Shown here: positions 1-10,037 of the stretch, piece after piece
Position numbering within the stretch: the first letter of the stretch is position 1
How the letters are laid out: each line of letters starts with the position of its first letter
Assembly (NCBI RefSeq): GCF_021023085.1
Contig: NZ_PGCK01000010.1
Location: 1 to 64,000 of the forward strand
Direction: 5' to 3'
Source of the DNA: Methanooceanicella nereidis
GTDB taxonomy: Archaea; Halobacteriota; Methanocellia; Methanocellales; Methanocellaceae
DNA length: 64,000 nt
Notes under the pieces: model-generated
The model's database searches: none
Told to the model about the DNA's origin: nothing
The model's input: the letters and a program-made list of their open reading frames with translations, nothing else
Program-made: the position numbers and the translations under genes

Positions 1-114
1 AAAAAGACCGTTTTCAGACAAAAAATCACAAAAAAACCAACAAACCCCACAACCATCCGCATACCAACCACCAAAAAACACGACCACTACCAACCAAACC
101 CAAAAAACACAAGC

Positions 115-620
115 ACGGGAACACTGGAACCACAAAATTTTGTCAGATATTAAGGGCACGAAAGCTCTAAGAATTCACTCACTAAATCTCTAAGGCTCTA
201 GCATCACCGTCAACGCTCAAACATCCCAAACGCCCGACTCAACGCTCAAAGTGCACAAATCCACTAACTCTAAAACAAACCCCGAACATCTCTAAAGCAC
301 GAAAGTTTAAACCGCAGTTTGTGTTGCGCCTTATTTATCGTGATTATATCCGGTATGCTTCAGTCGTGTTGAACCGAAACTGCGGTTTAAACTTTAGTGT
401 TTTGGGGAGGTTCGGGGTTTGTTTTAGAGTTAGTGAATTTGAGAAGTTAGTGTGTTGAGTCGGGCGTTTGAGCAGTTGGTGCGTTGACGGTGATGCTAGA
501 GCCTTAGAGATTTGGTGAGTGAACTTTTAGTGCCTTTGAGATATTAAAAAATCGTTAAAAAATTTTAGTGTTTCCGTGTTTCTGTGAAATTAGTATCTAC
601 CTGCCATCCGAAAGGCCTAA
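115..620. repeat. Long palindromic repeat, copy A
   Basis: Two arms of about 200 bases are imperfect reverse complements around a centre near 300-395. The inner arms match exactly over 25 bases (263-287 against 410-434), and a second match brackets the centre (AAGTTTAAACCGCAGTTT and its complement). The left arm is poor in G and built of short phrases such as CGCTCAA and ACTCTAA. The right outer end carries CTACCTGCCATCCG, as in the two other copies. Copies B and C lie at 15384-16108 and 54485-55207. Bases 1-114 are an A/C-rich, G-poor tract with no gene. Bases 621-746 are AT-rich leader sequence in which I see no clear signal. Confidence 0.85.
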
Positions 621-746
621 TTAAAATTCCCGATAATTCAAGGCTGATCTGGGGTAAAATATTTTTTCATGATTAAAAACCGCTGATAAGAATATTCAGC
701 CCCTTAATGATAAATAACACTCCATTTCACGTATACGCTCGCGTCT

Positions 747-2702
747 ATGGCCGAAACGCGAAAAAGCTTATTACGTATGATTACATTATTAGCCATTATG
801 TCATTTCTCGAGGGAGAGAAAACGCAGCTAAACCCTGAATATTTTAAAAAGCTTATAGATACAAGGCTTTATGCGATAAAGGAGAGAAAACACCAGGACG
901 GGGCGATAATAACATTCTACTGTCCGGAGTGTAAACATAATAACACTATCATGAAGCCGCTGTTTTTCCAGAGCCTCACAATGGACTCTTTTATGCATAC
1001 GGTCTCAAGCTACAAGTTCGAGACACATAACTGCGTGTGCGGCAAAAAACTGGATTCTAATAATATCGTCATCGCGCTGTATGCCCATTATTTCCCGGAT
1101 ACAAGGCTCGACCTTCAGGCGGAGATCACGGCAGGCAGCGATTTCCTCGCGTTCTATAAAATGGACCTGAAAGGGCGCAGGGAACCTCTCGAGAGCATCA
1201 TGGACTTCAGGCACATGTATGAGACCTTCGGGCATGTGCTGAGCGCGAGAGAATGCTGGAAGCACATGATGAAATCGGTACAGGAGACAAAAAATATCCA
1301 GCTTTATAATGTGGAGAAGGGCTACATTCTTATCGCCATGCCGGGCGAAAAGCCTTATGCAAGGGTGAACATGAGGGAGATCGCAGGTCCGGACTGGCCC
1401 GGAGAATCTGCGCGCGTCATTAAGCTAAAAGAGCTTGAAGAAGAGACCTCGGATTTCAATGAGACATACAGGGAATGGATGCCCGAGTATAAGAACGACA
1501 TCAGGAGCGGCCGTATAGACGCGACGGTGATCATTGATGTCAATGCACTGCAGGAGGTCCTTGAAAGGACATTGAACGAAGAGGGCATGGATTTCGTCAT
1601 ACAGGACAATAATTGCTACGTCGTTAAAAAACCATTCAAGGCGTATCTTCCAATTAAGGAGATCGTTAAAGAGATCGCCTACAGGGGAAAAAGTTTCCAG
1701 GAGATCATAGAGGAGAAAGTCGATATTGCCCTTAACAGCATATACTCGGCGGAGAATATCTACAATACGATAAAAAGGGACATGCCGTCTTATGATATTT
1801 CTGTAAATGACGACTTTTTAGAGATAACTAACCCGAGGAGCGGCCTATCCGAAAAGATCAGCTTATACAGGCCGTTAAAGCGCGGCAGTATAAGGCAGAT
1901 CGTCGCTGACCTCCGGGAAAATCTAAGCAAGAGTGAAGAGTTCCGGCCGTTATGTAAATGCGGCAAAGACGCTTTTATCATTAAGTCAATAGAGCCGGCC
2001 TCATGGCTTTCCGGCACAAAGGACTCTTTCAACTATCTTTATGAAGAAAAAGAGAACGCCATAGTATTATACTACATATCCTGCGGAGAGCATACAAGGC
2101 CCATAATGAAGACAGACCTGGCGGAATGGCTGGTTAACAGAAAAGACCTTGACGAGGCATTCAAGCGGGAGCTAGACAGCCTGAGGATAAACGTCGAGGC
2201 ACATGCTGGCGCATATGATAAAGACGTCATCATAGGAGTGTTAAGCAACAGGGCTTGTGACATAATGATAGACCCGGCATTCGTAAAAGGCCTGACAGTC
2301 GCCCTTGACGTTGACATGGGCAACAAAGTGATAGTATACGCGCCGATGAAAGAGCTGGTGCTTATCTATAGAGAGGACGCAACCCTTGAGAACCTGAACA
2401 TGGCAGTGATGGACCTTCAAAATATCGCCATGAAAAAAGACGTGAATCAGACGGCGCTGGACTATATAGAAGTGTTCGACCTCGATGAAGCACACGGCAT
2501 ATTCAACATCATTTCATTGCCGGATAAGCCGATAAATGAGAACGCTGAAGAAATTGCGAGCGTAGAGGCCCCCGCATACGATAAAACCCCCGTAATGGAC
2601 GATGCTGAGATCATCATAGATAGTAAGCCTTCAACGGCCGTGAAAAACACTGAACAGTCAAGTATGGACAGATTCGAGGAAAAAGTAAAGGATGACAACT
2701 AA
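747..2702 (+). CDS. Hypothetical protein with two zinc-type Cys clusters
   Basis: I do not recognise this 651-residue protein. It has no signal peptide and is predicted cytoplasmic. Residues 59-62 (CPEC) and 96-98 (CVC, followed by GK) could form a zinc ribbon. A second group lies near residues 400-450 (CKCGK, then ISCGEH). Between them, short helix-then-strand segments recur (for example around YNVEKGYILI and DNNCYVVKKPF), which suggests a repeated small fold, but this is only an impression. The last 70 residues are acidic and probably disordered. Methionines at 777 and 798 are alternative starts, and no ribosome binding site decides between them. It stands alone, facing the PAS kinase, with palindromic repeat A directly upstream. 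Confidence 0.7.
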   Translation: MAETRKSLLRMITLLAIMSFLEGEKTQLNPEYFKKLIDTRLYAIKERKHQDGAIITFYCPECKHNNTIMKPLFFQSLTMDSFMHTVSSYKFETHNCVCGKKLDSNNIVIALYAHYFPDTRLDLQAEITAGSDFLAFYKMDLKGRREPLESIMDFRHMYETFGHVLSARECWKHMMKSVQETKNIQLYNVEKGYILIAMPGEKPYARVNMREIAGPDWPGESARVIKLKELEEETSDFNETYREWMPEYKNDIRSGRIDATVIIDVNALQEVLERTLNEEGMDFVIQDNNCYVVKKPFKAYLPIKEIVKEIAYRGKSFQEIIEEKVDIALNSIYSAENIYNTIKRDMPSYDISVNDDFLEITNPRSGLSEKISLYRPLKRGSIRQIVADLRENLSKSEEFRPLCKCGKDAFIIKSIEPASWLSGTKDSFNYLYEEKENAIVLYYISCGEHTRPIMKTDLAEWLVNRKDLDEAFKRELDSLRINVEAHAGAYDKDVIIGVLSNRACDIMIDPAFVKGLTVALDVDMGNKVIVYAPMKELVLIYREDATLENLNMAVMDLQNIAMKKDVNQTALDYIEVFDLDEAHGIFNIISLPDKPINENAEEIASVEAPAYDKTPVMDDAEIIIDSKPSTAVKNTEQSSMDRFEEKVKDDN

Positions 2703-2825
2703 GGAGTCTGTCTCAATATTTCTTTAATTTATTATTTAATTTATTTTTAATAAAATCCACACGAAGGCAACAAAGAGAAACTGACATATGCATCAAAGAG
2801 ATTAAGGAACGGTGCGCTCAGGCTC

Positions 2826-5800
2826 TTATGGAATATTATTTTTAACGTTGCCGTGATCTTCCGAAGGCAATAATATAACGAACCTGCAGCCCTTACTATA
2901 ATCCCCCGTGACACGGTCCTCGATCCATACTTTGCCGTTAAAGTCGTCCAGAAGCATCTTCACGAGATAAAGCCCCAGTCCGCTTCCGCGTACACCGGTA
3001 TTGCCGCGGTTAAGCCTGTTGAACAGTTTTGATTTCAGGCTATCGGGAATGCCGGGGCCGTTATCCTCCACCGTCACCTCATAATATTGAACTTCATCGA
3101 CACATTTCTTATTGATACGGATATCGATCGTTACCAGCCCGTTGGAGTGTTTTATGGAATTTCCGACCAGGTTCATGAATACATCTTTGATAAGCTCGTT
3201 AGCCAGGATATTTGACTCGTACTGCACCACATAATTGATCGTGACATCGACCCCCGGAAAGCCAAGATATTCATTCCTGACCTCGTCGAGAACTTTACCG
3301 ATGTCTATGACCTGCTTCTTCAGGTTGCCGACCTTGGCTTTTTGTATCATTCTCACGTTATCTATGAGCCGGGAACTGTTTTTGAGCATTTCATAAGGCT
3401 TTGCAAGTAAAACACTTTCGTCGCCATTGATATCCAGCATCTCAAGAGCCAGTTCCAGGTATCCTAAGGCTATCTGGTTCATATTGTTGATGTCATGGCC
3501 CATAAGGTCGACGTAAAGCTCGGCCTGGCGCTTCGCTTCATACAGTGCCATCTCCGAAAGCTTAAGCTGTGTGATGTCCCGGGATATTCCCAGGAAGGAG
3601 TTCTTATACCCTTGCGCGTCTTTTATGGGGACCAGCCATGTACCTAGCCAAAATCTGCCTTTACTCGTCCTAACTTCTTCCTCGACATATAATGGTTCAC
3701 AGCTGGCTATGACCTTGCTTAAGCTACAGAGATGGTCTTTTAACCTGTCGTTACCTACGACATCATTCCAGCATTTTCCGATCAGGTCTTTCGGCTGGCG
3801 TTTTAATTTTCTGGCCGCAAAATCGTTGATATATAAGATCCGGCCTTCGCCATCGCAGATAAATATCATATCATGGGCGGCCTCGGCCAGCGTCCTGTAA
3901 CGCTCTTCGCTTTCTATTAATGCATTTTCTGCCTTTTTACGATCGGTGATATCCTCTACGAACACCAGCACTTTCCTTTTACCGTTATCGTCCATCGGTA
4001 TCCCGATGAAGTTCCTTATGTTGGTCTTTTTACCGTAATGCGAAGTATATTCTACAGGGCCCTGGACGAACGGCTCACCCTGGAGAGCGGACTTGATCAT
4101 TTCAGACATGCCGATCTCATCATAGGTTTCCAGCTCGAATATGTTCAGCTTTTCAAATTGCTCATACGTGTCGCCGGATATATGTATCATAGCCGGGTTG
4201 ACATATTCGATATTCCCGGTCTCGCCGACAACGTAAATGCCAAAGGGAGCTTTTTCAAGGATGTTTTGCATCAGGCCGTTCTTTCTTTCGACCTCTTTCT
4301 CTGCAAGTTTGCGATCGGTGATATCCCGCAGATAGACGGACAGCCCGTCTGAAGCAGGGTATGCGTGTCCCTCTACCCAGATGTTTTGCGGCTGAAGATA
4401 ATCTACAAAATCTACAGGGACTTTCTCTTTCATCGACAGGTAACAGAGATTACAAAAATTCGTCGCGGATAACTCGGGAAACTCCTCGCACAGGTTCTTC
4501 CCGGCCAGGTCTTTTCCGTATACGCTGAATATTCTCTCAGCCTCAGGATTTAAGTAGACTATCCTGCACCGGTCATCCACGGCAAAAAACGCATCGGATA
4601 TGCTCTCTAAAATATTTATCATTTTAGAGTTAGCATGATAAAGCTCCATTTCTGCGACCTTACGCTTGGATATATCGGTATAGCATTCTATCCGGCCCCC
4701 TGCATATATCCCGGAACTGACAGGCTGGCTCCAGTGCTCAAGCCACCTTTCCTTTCTCTCGCCCGAAGGAATGATGTGACATTCGAATTTTTCTACATAA
4801 GTATTATCCGAGTATGTGGAAAGCACTTTACTTTCAAAGTTTTCGGGGTGCTCGAAAATGAATTTGATCCTTTCCCGGATCATTTGTTTTTTATCTTTTC
4901 CAAGTACATCTTCCCTTTTTATTCCGAAAAAGGTTTCCAGCGTCTGGTTTATCCACACTACCCGGAAGTCCCTGTCAAGAATGAAAAAGCCGATAGTCAA
5001 ACGATCAAGAACGTCGTTTATTAGCGACCGGTATTTTTCTTCGTTTTCTTGTATCCTTTTTTCCGCCTGTTTACTATCTGTGATATTTCTCGCTATGGTG
5101 GATACTCCCGTTATCTCCCCTTCGGAGTTTAGAATGGGAAAAGCATCCAGGGAAATGTCGATGATGTCCCTGTTTTTTGTCATTCTGCGCGTATCAAGGT
5201 TTACAAAATTTTCCCCGCTAAGGATCCTGTGCAGGTATTTATTTACATCATGTCTACGGTCTTCCGGGATTATGCGATCTACCGGGCAGCCTACCATTTC
5301 ACCGGCGGTGTACCCGTAAATTCTTGCGGCCCCTTCGTTCCAGCTTAGTATGCTCCCCGTTTTATCTAAACTTATGATAGCGTCGGTACATGACTCTACT
5401 ATGGAAGCCATCTGCCTGATCTTCTCCCCGGCAGATTTTCGCTCAGTGATATCCTGAATAAAAACAGAAATGCCGTCATCATGTTTATTAGCCATTATCT
5501 CCAGCCAGATATTATCTCCGGGGATTAATTTTTCAGTTACAAATGTATTTGATCCGGACATATCTTTAAAAAAATCAATGTATAATTCGGTACCGACTAT
5601 CCCGGGAAATACGTCCCATACGATATTGCCCAGTAATTCATTCTTGTCTTTGCCGATGATGCGCTCTGCAACCGTGTTAACATAAGAAAAACGCCATTCG
5701 TTATCGAATATTATGAAACCGCTTGACATACTATCGAGTATGGAGAATATTTTTCCGGTGACCTTATGCAGATCGCCTTCGGCGCGTTTCTTATCGGTCA

Positions 5801-6191
5801 CATCGATAAACGTAGTTACGATCTCTTTTACAGAATTTGTCCCGTCATAAAAGGTCGGCTTTGAATTAAGCTGCAGCCACCTTATTTTTTTACTCGCGCT
5901 GTTTATGCCCAGGACCAGGTCTGATAAAGGTTCTCCCTTCATCAGCTTTAAGAGCCTGATCGTACTTTTCCCGGGGAAGGGAGAGCCGTCCTCATGGATC
6001 GCGTAAAAAGGCAGTTCATGTACCCTGCGCCCCATCAGAAAATCCTGCTCCATTTCAAATAGCTCGCATGCGGATCTATTCGCATAAGTTATGATGTAAT
6101 TATGGTCTTGTATGATTATTCCCGAATTTACTGCGTCTAAAAGGCTCCTGAAATTTTTTGTATCTATGATCGTGGTATTGATTTCAGTCAT
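2826..6191 (-). CDS. Multi-PAS sensor histidine kinase
   Basis: This is a soluble sensor kinase with no membrane segment. Seven PAS units follow one another, each ending in a PAC-like signature (TDKKRAE, ITERKSAG, ITDSKQAE, ISKRKVAE, ITDRKLAE, ITDRKKAE, ITQLKLSE). A histidine box follows (GHDINNMNQ, His about residue 903 of the 1125-residue form starting at GTG 6203). The ATPase domain has an N box near 1011 (FMNLVGN), a G1 box near 1047 (DNGPG) and a G2 box near 1073 (GSGLGL). All catalytic boxes look intact. I chose ATG 6191 because GGTGG lies 8 bases before it. No response regulator lies nearby, so partner and signal are unknown. Multi-PAS orphan kinases of this build are typical of Methanosarcinales and Methanocellales. 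Confidence 0.95.
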   Translation of the reverse strand: MTEINTTIIDTKNFRSLLDAVNSGIIIQDHNYIITYANRSACELFEMEQDFLMGRRVHELPFYAIHEDGSPFPGKSTIRLLKLMKGEPLSDLVLGINSASKKIRWLQLNSKPTFYDGTNSVKEIVTTFIDVTDKKRAEGDLHKVTGKIFSILDSMSSGFIIFDNEWRFSYVNTVAERIIGKDKNELLGNIVWDVFPGIVGTELYIDFFKDMSGSNTFVTEKLIPGDNIWLEIMANKHDDGISVFIQDITERKSAGEKIRQMASIVESCTDAIISLDKTGSILSWNEGAARIYGYTAGEMVGCPVDRIIPEDRRHDVNKYLHRILSGENFVNLDTRRMTKNRDIIDISLDAFPILNSEGEITGVSTIARNITDSKQAEKRIQENEEKYRSLINDVLDRLTIGFFILDRDFRVVWINQTLETFFGIKREDVLGKDKKQMIRERIKFIFEHPENFESKVLSTYSDNTYVEKFECHIIPSGERKERWLEHWSQPVSSGIYAGGRIECYTDISKRKVAEMELYHANSKMINILESISDAFFAVDDRCRIVYLNPEAERIFSVYGKDLAGKNLCEEFPELSATNFCNLCYLSMKEKVPVDFVDYLQPQNIWVEGHAYPASDGLSVYLRDITDRKLAEKEVERKNGLMQNILEKAPFGIYVVGETGNIEYVNPAMIHISGDTYEQFEKLNIFELETYDEIGMSEMIKSALQGEPFVQGPVEYTSHYGKKTNIRNFIGIPMDDNGKRKVLVFVEDITDRKKAENALIESEERYRTLAEAAHDMIFICDGEGRILYINDFAARKLKRQPKDLIGKCWNDVVGNDRLKDHLCSLSKVIASCEPLYVEEEVRTSKGRFWLGTWLVPIKDAQGYKNSFLGISRDITQLKLSEMALYEAKRQAELYVDLMGHDINNMNQIALGYLELALEMLDINGDESVLLAKPYEMLKNSSRLIDNVRMIQKAKVGNLKKQVIDIGKVLDEVRNEYLGFPGVDVTINYVVQYESNILANELIKDVFMNLVGNSIKHSNGLVTIDIRINKKCVDEVQYYEVTVEDNGPGIPDSLKSKLFNRLNRGNTGVRGSGLGLYLVKMLLDDFNGKVWIEDRVTGDYSKGCRFVILLPSEDHGNVKNNIP

Positions 6192-6661
6192 TCTCGCAGC
6201 CACCGCTTATGTTACCCGCGCTATAGCTCATTCTTGCACATTATGCCTGCTATCTTTATCCTATTGAATTTTATACAATTCATGATAGAATTTAATAAGA
6301 GTATCCGCTTGATAGATAATAAATGTTAGGTAAAATAGACAATGTCAACGGTTTTTTGCAATCATGACGGAAATAATCTTAATATTTTTATTATTTGAAC
6401 GAGAAAACCGGGCGGAGTATCCCGTCAACTTACAGACATATACGATCATCGGCTTATCCGGCGGATGTGAACTTTAAGTATATAAGTTGATGTGATGAAT
6501 TCCTACCATATCACTTTCATTGGCGCCCGATCGGATAGTGAACCCATGATCTTGGAATTTCCGGGATACGGTACGAAGGATCCTTACACATATTTTATAC
6601 CGCTAAGTATTTGTTCCATTTACACAAATAAACCGCCTGATATGCATCTGGTATGAATAGC

Positions 6662-6710
6662 TTTATATGGATAAACCGAGTTATAGGATAGCATACAACA
6701 CACTTGAGGT
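6662..6710 (+). promoter_or_regulatory. TATA box and ribosome binding site of the paaK operon
   Basis: TTTATATG at 6662-6669 fits an archaeal TATA box, placing the transcript start near 6690. GAGGT at 6706-6710 is a ribosome binding site 6 bases before the ATG at 6717. The rest of the gap from 6192 is AT-rich and holds the divergent kinase leader. I see no other feature in it. Confidence 0.5.
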
Positions 6711-6716
6711 AATTTC

Positions 6717-8018
6717 ATGGAGTACTGGCAACCAGAGGTTGAGACCTTAGAGCGTGGTGCATTGAGGGAGCTGCAACTTAAAAGGCTAAAGAAGACGGTA
6801 AACAGCGTCTATGATAATGTACCGTTCTATAATAAAAAATTTAAAGAGTTAAACATTAGGCCAGAAGACATTAAAACGCTTGATGACATTAAAAAACTAC
6901 CATTCACAAAGAAAAACGATCTCAGGGAGAATTACCCGTTCGGCCTTTTTGCCGTGCCTATGAGTAAGGTCAACAGGATACACGCGTCTTCAGGTACGAG
7001 CGGTAAGTCCACAGTAGTAGGTTATACAAAAAATGACCTGGACGTATGGGCCAACCTTATGGCCAGGTGTTTCTTCATGGCGGGCGTGAGGCCTGGCGAC
7101 ATTTTCCAGAATGCCGCGAATTACGGGCTTTTCACAGGAGGCCTTGGGATACATGCCGGCGCGGAAAAGCTGGGCTGTACCGTTGTCCCCAGCGGTACGG
7201 GAAGCACCGAAAAACAGATCGAGATGATTAGGGATTTTGGCGTCACGGTGTTGCATTGTACTCCTTCTTATGCATTATATATCGCCGAAACAGCAAAAAA
7301 ACTGGGATATGAGCCGGGCTCGCTTCCGTTAAGAATAGGTCTTTTCGGCGCGGAGCCCTGGTCGATCAATACCAGAAAAGAGCTTGAAAGATCTTTCTGG
7401 ATCAGGGCTTATGACTCTTACGGGCTTTCGGAAATGATGGGGCCTGGCGTCGCTTTCGAGTGTACCGAGCAGAACGGCTTGCACATATGGGAAGATGCGT
7501 TCATCGTAGAGATACTGGATAAGAACGATGAACCATGCGCCCCCGGAGAAAAAGGTGAGCTCGTCCTTACCACGCTTTGTAAAGAGGCGCTGCCGATAAT
7601 CAGGTACAGGACCGGCGACATAACGACGATAGACGACGAAAAATGCTCCTGCGGCAGGACCTCCGTCAAGATATCCAAGTTCTTCGGCAGGGCCGACGAC
7701 ATGCTTATCGTCAGGGGCCTTAACGTGTTCCCGAGCCAGATAGAGCATGTGCTGATGGAAATGCCCGAGGTTGGCGAACATTTCCAGGTCGTGCTTGAGC
7801 GTGTGAACCACCTGGATGAGATGACAGTAAAGGTGGAGATGAGCGACAGGGCATTCTCGGGCGAGCTCGGCGACCTGAAAAAGGTCACCAATGCAGTAGC
7901 CGGCAAGCTGAAGAGCTCTTTGAACCTCCGTACTAAGGTAGTCCTCGTGGAAAAAGGAAGTCTGCAGAGGTTCGAGGGTAAGAGTAAGAAGGTAATCGAT
8001 TTAAGGACGAGTATATAA
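6717..8018 (+). CDS. paaK: Phenylacetate-CoA ligase family protein (1)
   Basis: AMP-forming aryl-CoA ligase: aryl-acetate + ATP + CoA gives aryl-acetyl-CoA, AMP and pyrophosphate. The 433-residue length fits PaaK. The adenylate-binding loop is SSGTSGKST at 91-99, the core motif YGLSEMMGPG at 235-244 and YRTGD at 297-301. The C-terminal cap domain starts near 320. Cys249, His256, Cys310 and Cys312 could bind a metal, as in PaaK-like proteins. It is the first gene of an operon with a second paaK and an ACT-domain gene. In methanogens this set goes with IorAB (16190-18554), either activating imported aryl-acetates for reductive carboxylation to aromatic amino acids or serving their breakdown. 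The true substrate (phenyl-, indole- or hydroxyphenylacetate) cannot be told from sequence. Confidence 0.93.
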   Translation: MEYWQPEVETLERGALRELQLKRLKKTVNSVYDNVPFYNKKFKELNIRPEDIKTLDDIKKLPFTKKNDLRENYPFGLFAVPMSKVNRIHASSGTSGKSTVVGYTKNDLDVWANLMARCFFMAGVRPGDIFQNAANYGLFTGGLGIHAGAEKLGCTVVPSGTGSTEKQIEMIRDFGVTVLHCTPSYALYIAETAKKLGYEPGSLPLRIGLFGAEPWSINTRKELERSFWIRAYDSYGLSEMMGPGVAFECTEQNGLHIWEDAFIVEILDKNDEPCAPGEKGELVLTTLCKEALPIIRYRTGDITTIDDEKCSCGRTSVKISKFFGRADDMLIVRGLNVFPSQIEHVLMEMPEVGEHFQVVLERVNHLDEMTVKVEMSDRAFSGELGDLKKVTNAVAGKLKSSLNLRTKVVLVEKGSLQRFEGKSKKVIDLRTSI

Positions 8019-8062
8019 TAATAGTATTGAAAAAAGATATTAAGGATAATAAGAGGAAAAGG

Positions 8063-9370
8063 ATGGCAATGCTTGATTATTGGAATGCTGCGGCCGAAAG
8101 GACTCCTTTCGAGGAGCTTCGGGAGATCCAGCTCAGAAAGTTAAGACAGCTCGTTGATAACGTGTACAGGAACTCGTTATTTTACCGCACGAGGTTTGAC
8201 GAGGCTGGTGTGAAGCCGGAGGACATAAAAAGTCTTGACGACATTACCAGGCTGCCATTTACGTTTAAAAAAGACCTTCGCGATAATTATCCGACAAAGA
8301 TGTTTTGCGCACCGCTAAACCAGGTCGTCAGGTACCATGCCTCTTCCGGCACTACCGGAAAGCCTACGGTAGTTGGTTATACAAGGGGCGACATCGACTG
8401 CTGGACGACCTCGCTGGCCAGGTCGCTTACGGCATGCGGGCTTGGCAGGGGCGACGTCATGCAGGTAAGTTACGGATACGGCCTGTTCACCGGAGGCCTC
8501 GGCATGCATTATGGCGCAGAAGAGATAGGCGCAAGCGTGCTGCCCATAGGTGTCGGCAATACCGAACGCCAGATCGAGCTTATGATGGACCTGAACACGA
8601 CAGCCATCGCATGCACGCCATCTTACCTGCTCCATATGAACGAGGTCGCGAACTCCATGGGAATAAGCATAAAGGACGATACCAGCCTCAGAGTCGGTAT
8701 CCTCGGCGCAGAGCCATGGTCGCTGGAGACGCGCAAACGTATAGAGGATCTCATGGACATTAAAGCATATGACATCTATGGCACATCAGAGCTTTCGGGA
8801 CCGCTGTTCACGGAGTGTAAATGCCAGGATGGAATTCATATATGGGCAGACCATTTCCTGCTCGAGATCATAGATAAGAATGGCGATCCGGTGCCTGAGG
8901 GGCATAAAGGAGAGCTTGTCGTCACGACATTATCCAAAGAAGCATTGCCGCTGATAAGGTATCGCGTCGGCGATATAACGGTCATTAATAATGAGGAGTG
9001 CGAATGCGGAAGGACCCATCCCAGGATCATGAGGATCATGGGCCGTGCGGACGACATGCTGATCATTCGCGGTATCAACGTATTCCCGAGCCAGGTAGAG
9101 TCTGTGCTCATGAACATACCGGAAGTGGGAGAGCATTACCAGATAATCGCGGACAGGAACGGCGAACTTGACGAGATGACTGTGCGGGTGGAAGTCACCA
9201 GGGCGGCATTCAGCGATAAGCTGGCAGACCTGATGAAACTTGAGAAAAAGATCAAGGAAGCGCTGCAAAAAGTCCTTAACATTTCCACGAAAATAGAACT
9301 TGTCGAGACAGGCACATTGCCAAGGTCGATGGGTAAGGCACAGAAAGTAATAGATAAAAGAAAGATATGA
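8063..9370 (+). CDS. paaK: Phenylacetate-CoA ligase family protein (2)
   Basis: Second AMP-forming aryl-CoA ligase, clearly homologous to its upstream neighbour. It carries HASSGTTGKPT for adenylate binding, YDIYGTSELSGP as the core motif and YRVGD before the cap domain. A possible metal site is spread over TECKC, DGIHIW and ECECGRT. The open frame reaches back to a TTG at 8027, but ATG 8063 has GAGG at 8053-8056 and gives an N terminus (MLDYWN) like that of the paralog, so I prefer it. It lies 44 bases after paaK 1 and 27 before the ACT gene. Two adjacent paralogs could have different aryl specificities or act as a heteromer; the sequence does not decide. Confidence 0.92.
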   Translation: MAMLDYWNAAAERTPFEELREIQLRKLRQLVDNVYRNSLFYRTRFDEAGVKPEDIKSLDDITRLPFTFKKDLRDNYPTKMFCAPLNQVVRYHASSGTTGKPTVVGYTRGDIDCWTTSLARSLTACGLGRGDVMQVSYGYGLFTGGLGMHYGAEEIGASVLPIGVGNTERQIELMMDLNTTAIACTPSYLLHMNEVANSMGISIKDDTSLRVGILGAEPWSLETRKRIEDLMDIKAYDIYGTSELSGPLFTECKCQDGIHIWADHFLLEIIDKNGDPVPEGHKGELVVTTLSKEALPLIRYRVGDITVINNEECECGRTHPRIMRIMGRADDMLIIRGINVFPSQVESVLMNIPEVGEHYQIIADRNGELDEMTVRVEVTRAAFSDKLADLMKLEKKIKEALQKVLNISTKIELVETGTLPRSMGKAQKVIDKRKI

Positions 9371-9397
9371 TTACTATATATTGAGGAGATATTCTTT

Positions 9398-9832
9398 ATG
9401 AAGGGTACGATCAAGCAGATATCATTATTTGCAGAGAACAAGCCCGGAAGGCTCGCCAAGATAGCGGAGGTCCTCTCGAAGGCGAAGATCAACATACGCG
9501 CATTCAATATAGCCGAGGCAGGGGATTTCGGCGTCATAAGGATGGTCGTGGATGATGCGGATAAGGCGTTCAGGGCTCTGCAGAGCGAAGGATTCGCGGT
9601 ATCCGAGACTGAGGTCATCGGTGTCCAGATGAAGGATATACCGGGATCGCTTTATGAGATCGCAAAGTCACTGGGCGAAAACAATGTCAACATTGATTAT
9701 GCGTATGCCTTTATCACAAAGACCGAAATGGCACTGCTGATCCTGAGGGTTGACGACATCCCCGGAGCGCAAAAGGTACTTAATAATATCAAAGTACGCT
9801 TGGTCGATTCTTCTGAGATAAGCTCATTATGA
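9398..9832 (+). CDS. Tandem ACT-domain amino-acid-binding protein
   Basis: The 144 residues hold two ACT domains. The first has ENKPGRLAKIAEVL near 13-26, and the second starts about residue 73 with DIPGSLYEIAKSLG, each followed by the usual beta strands. ACT domains bind small ligands, mostly amino acids, and regulate a partner. No catalytic domain is attached. Linkage to two paaK genes is common in archaea and anaerobic bacteria. I infer that it senses an aromatic amino acid and controls the ligases or IorAB. A strong ribosome binding site (GAGGAG) lies before the ATG, and an intrinsic terminator follows, so it ends the operon. Confidence 0.9.
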   Translation: MKGTIKQISLFAENKPGRLAKIAEVLSKAKINIRAFNIAEAGDFGVIRMVVDDADKAFRALQSEGFAVSETEVIGVQMKDIPGSLYEIAKSLGENNVNIDYAYAFITKTEMALLILRVDDIPGAQKVLNNIKVRLVDSSEISSL

Positions 9833-9867
9833 ACGTGCCGTCATGGCACGTTAATTCTTGTTTTTTT
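9832..9867 (+). terminator. Intrinsic-type terminator after paaK-paaK-ACT
   Basis: AACGTGCC (9832-9839) pairs with GGCACGTT (9845-9852) around a five-base loop. Seven T residues follow at 9861-9867. It closes the operon directly after the ACT stop codon. Confidence 0.75.
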
Positions 9868-10037
9868 ATTTGATCGTTACTGCCTGTATAAGGTCATTTA
9901 TTTTTAAGGTTTTTGATTTTCCTTGAGCGGTTAAAGACTGACGACAGGGAAACATCATGAACATTATCTTATTGAAATACATTTATTTTCATGATCAGGA
10001 AAATGTTAATAATGATGTCGGGTCATAGTCTAAGCGG

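Noticed and set aside
7418-7906. Long minus-strand open frame inside paaK 1
   Set aside because: It is a shadow of the coding frame with serine- and proline-rich low-complexity translation and no ribosome binding site; the same holds for the other antisense frames in the window.
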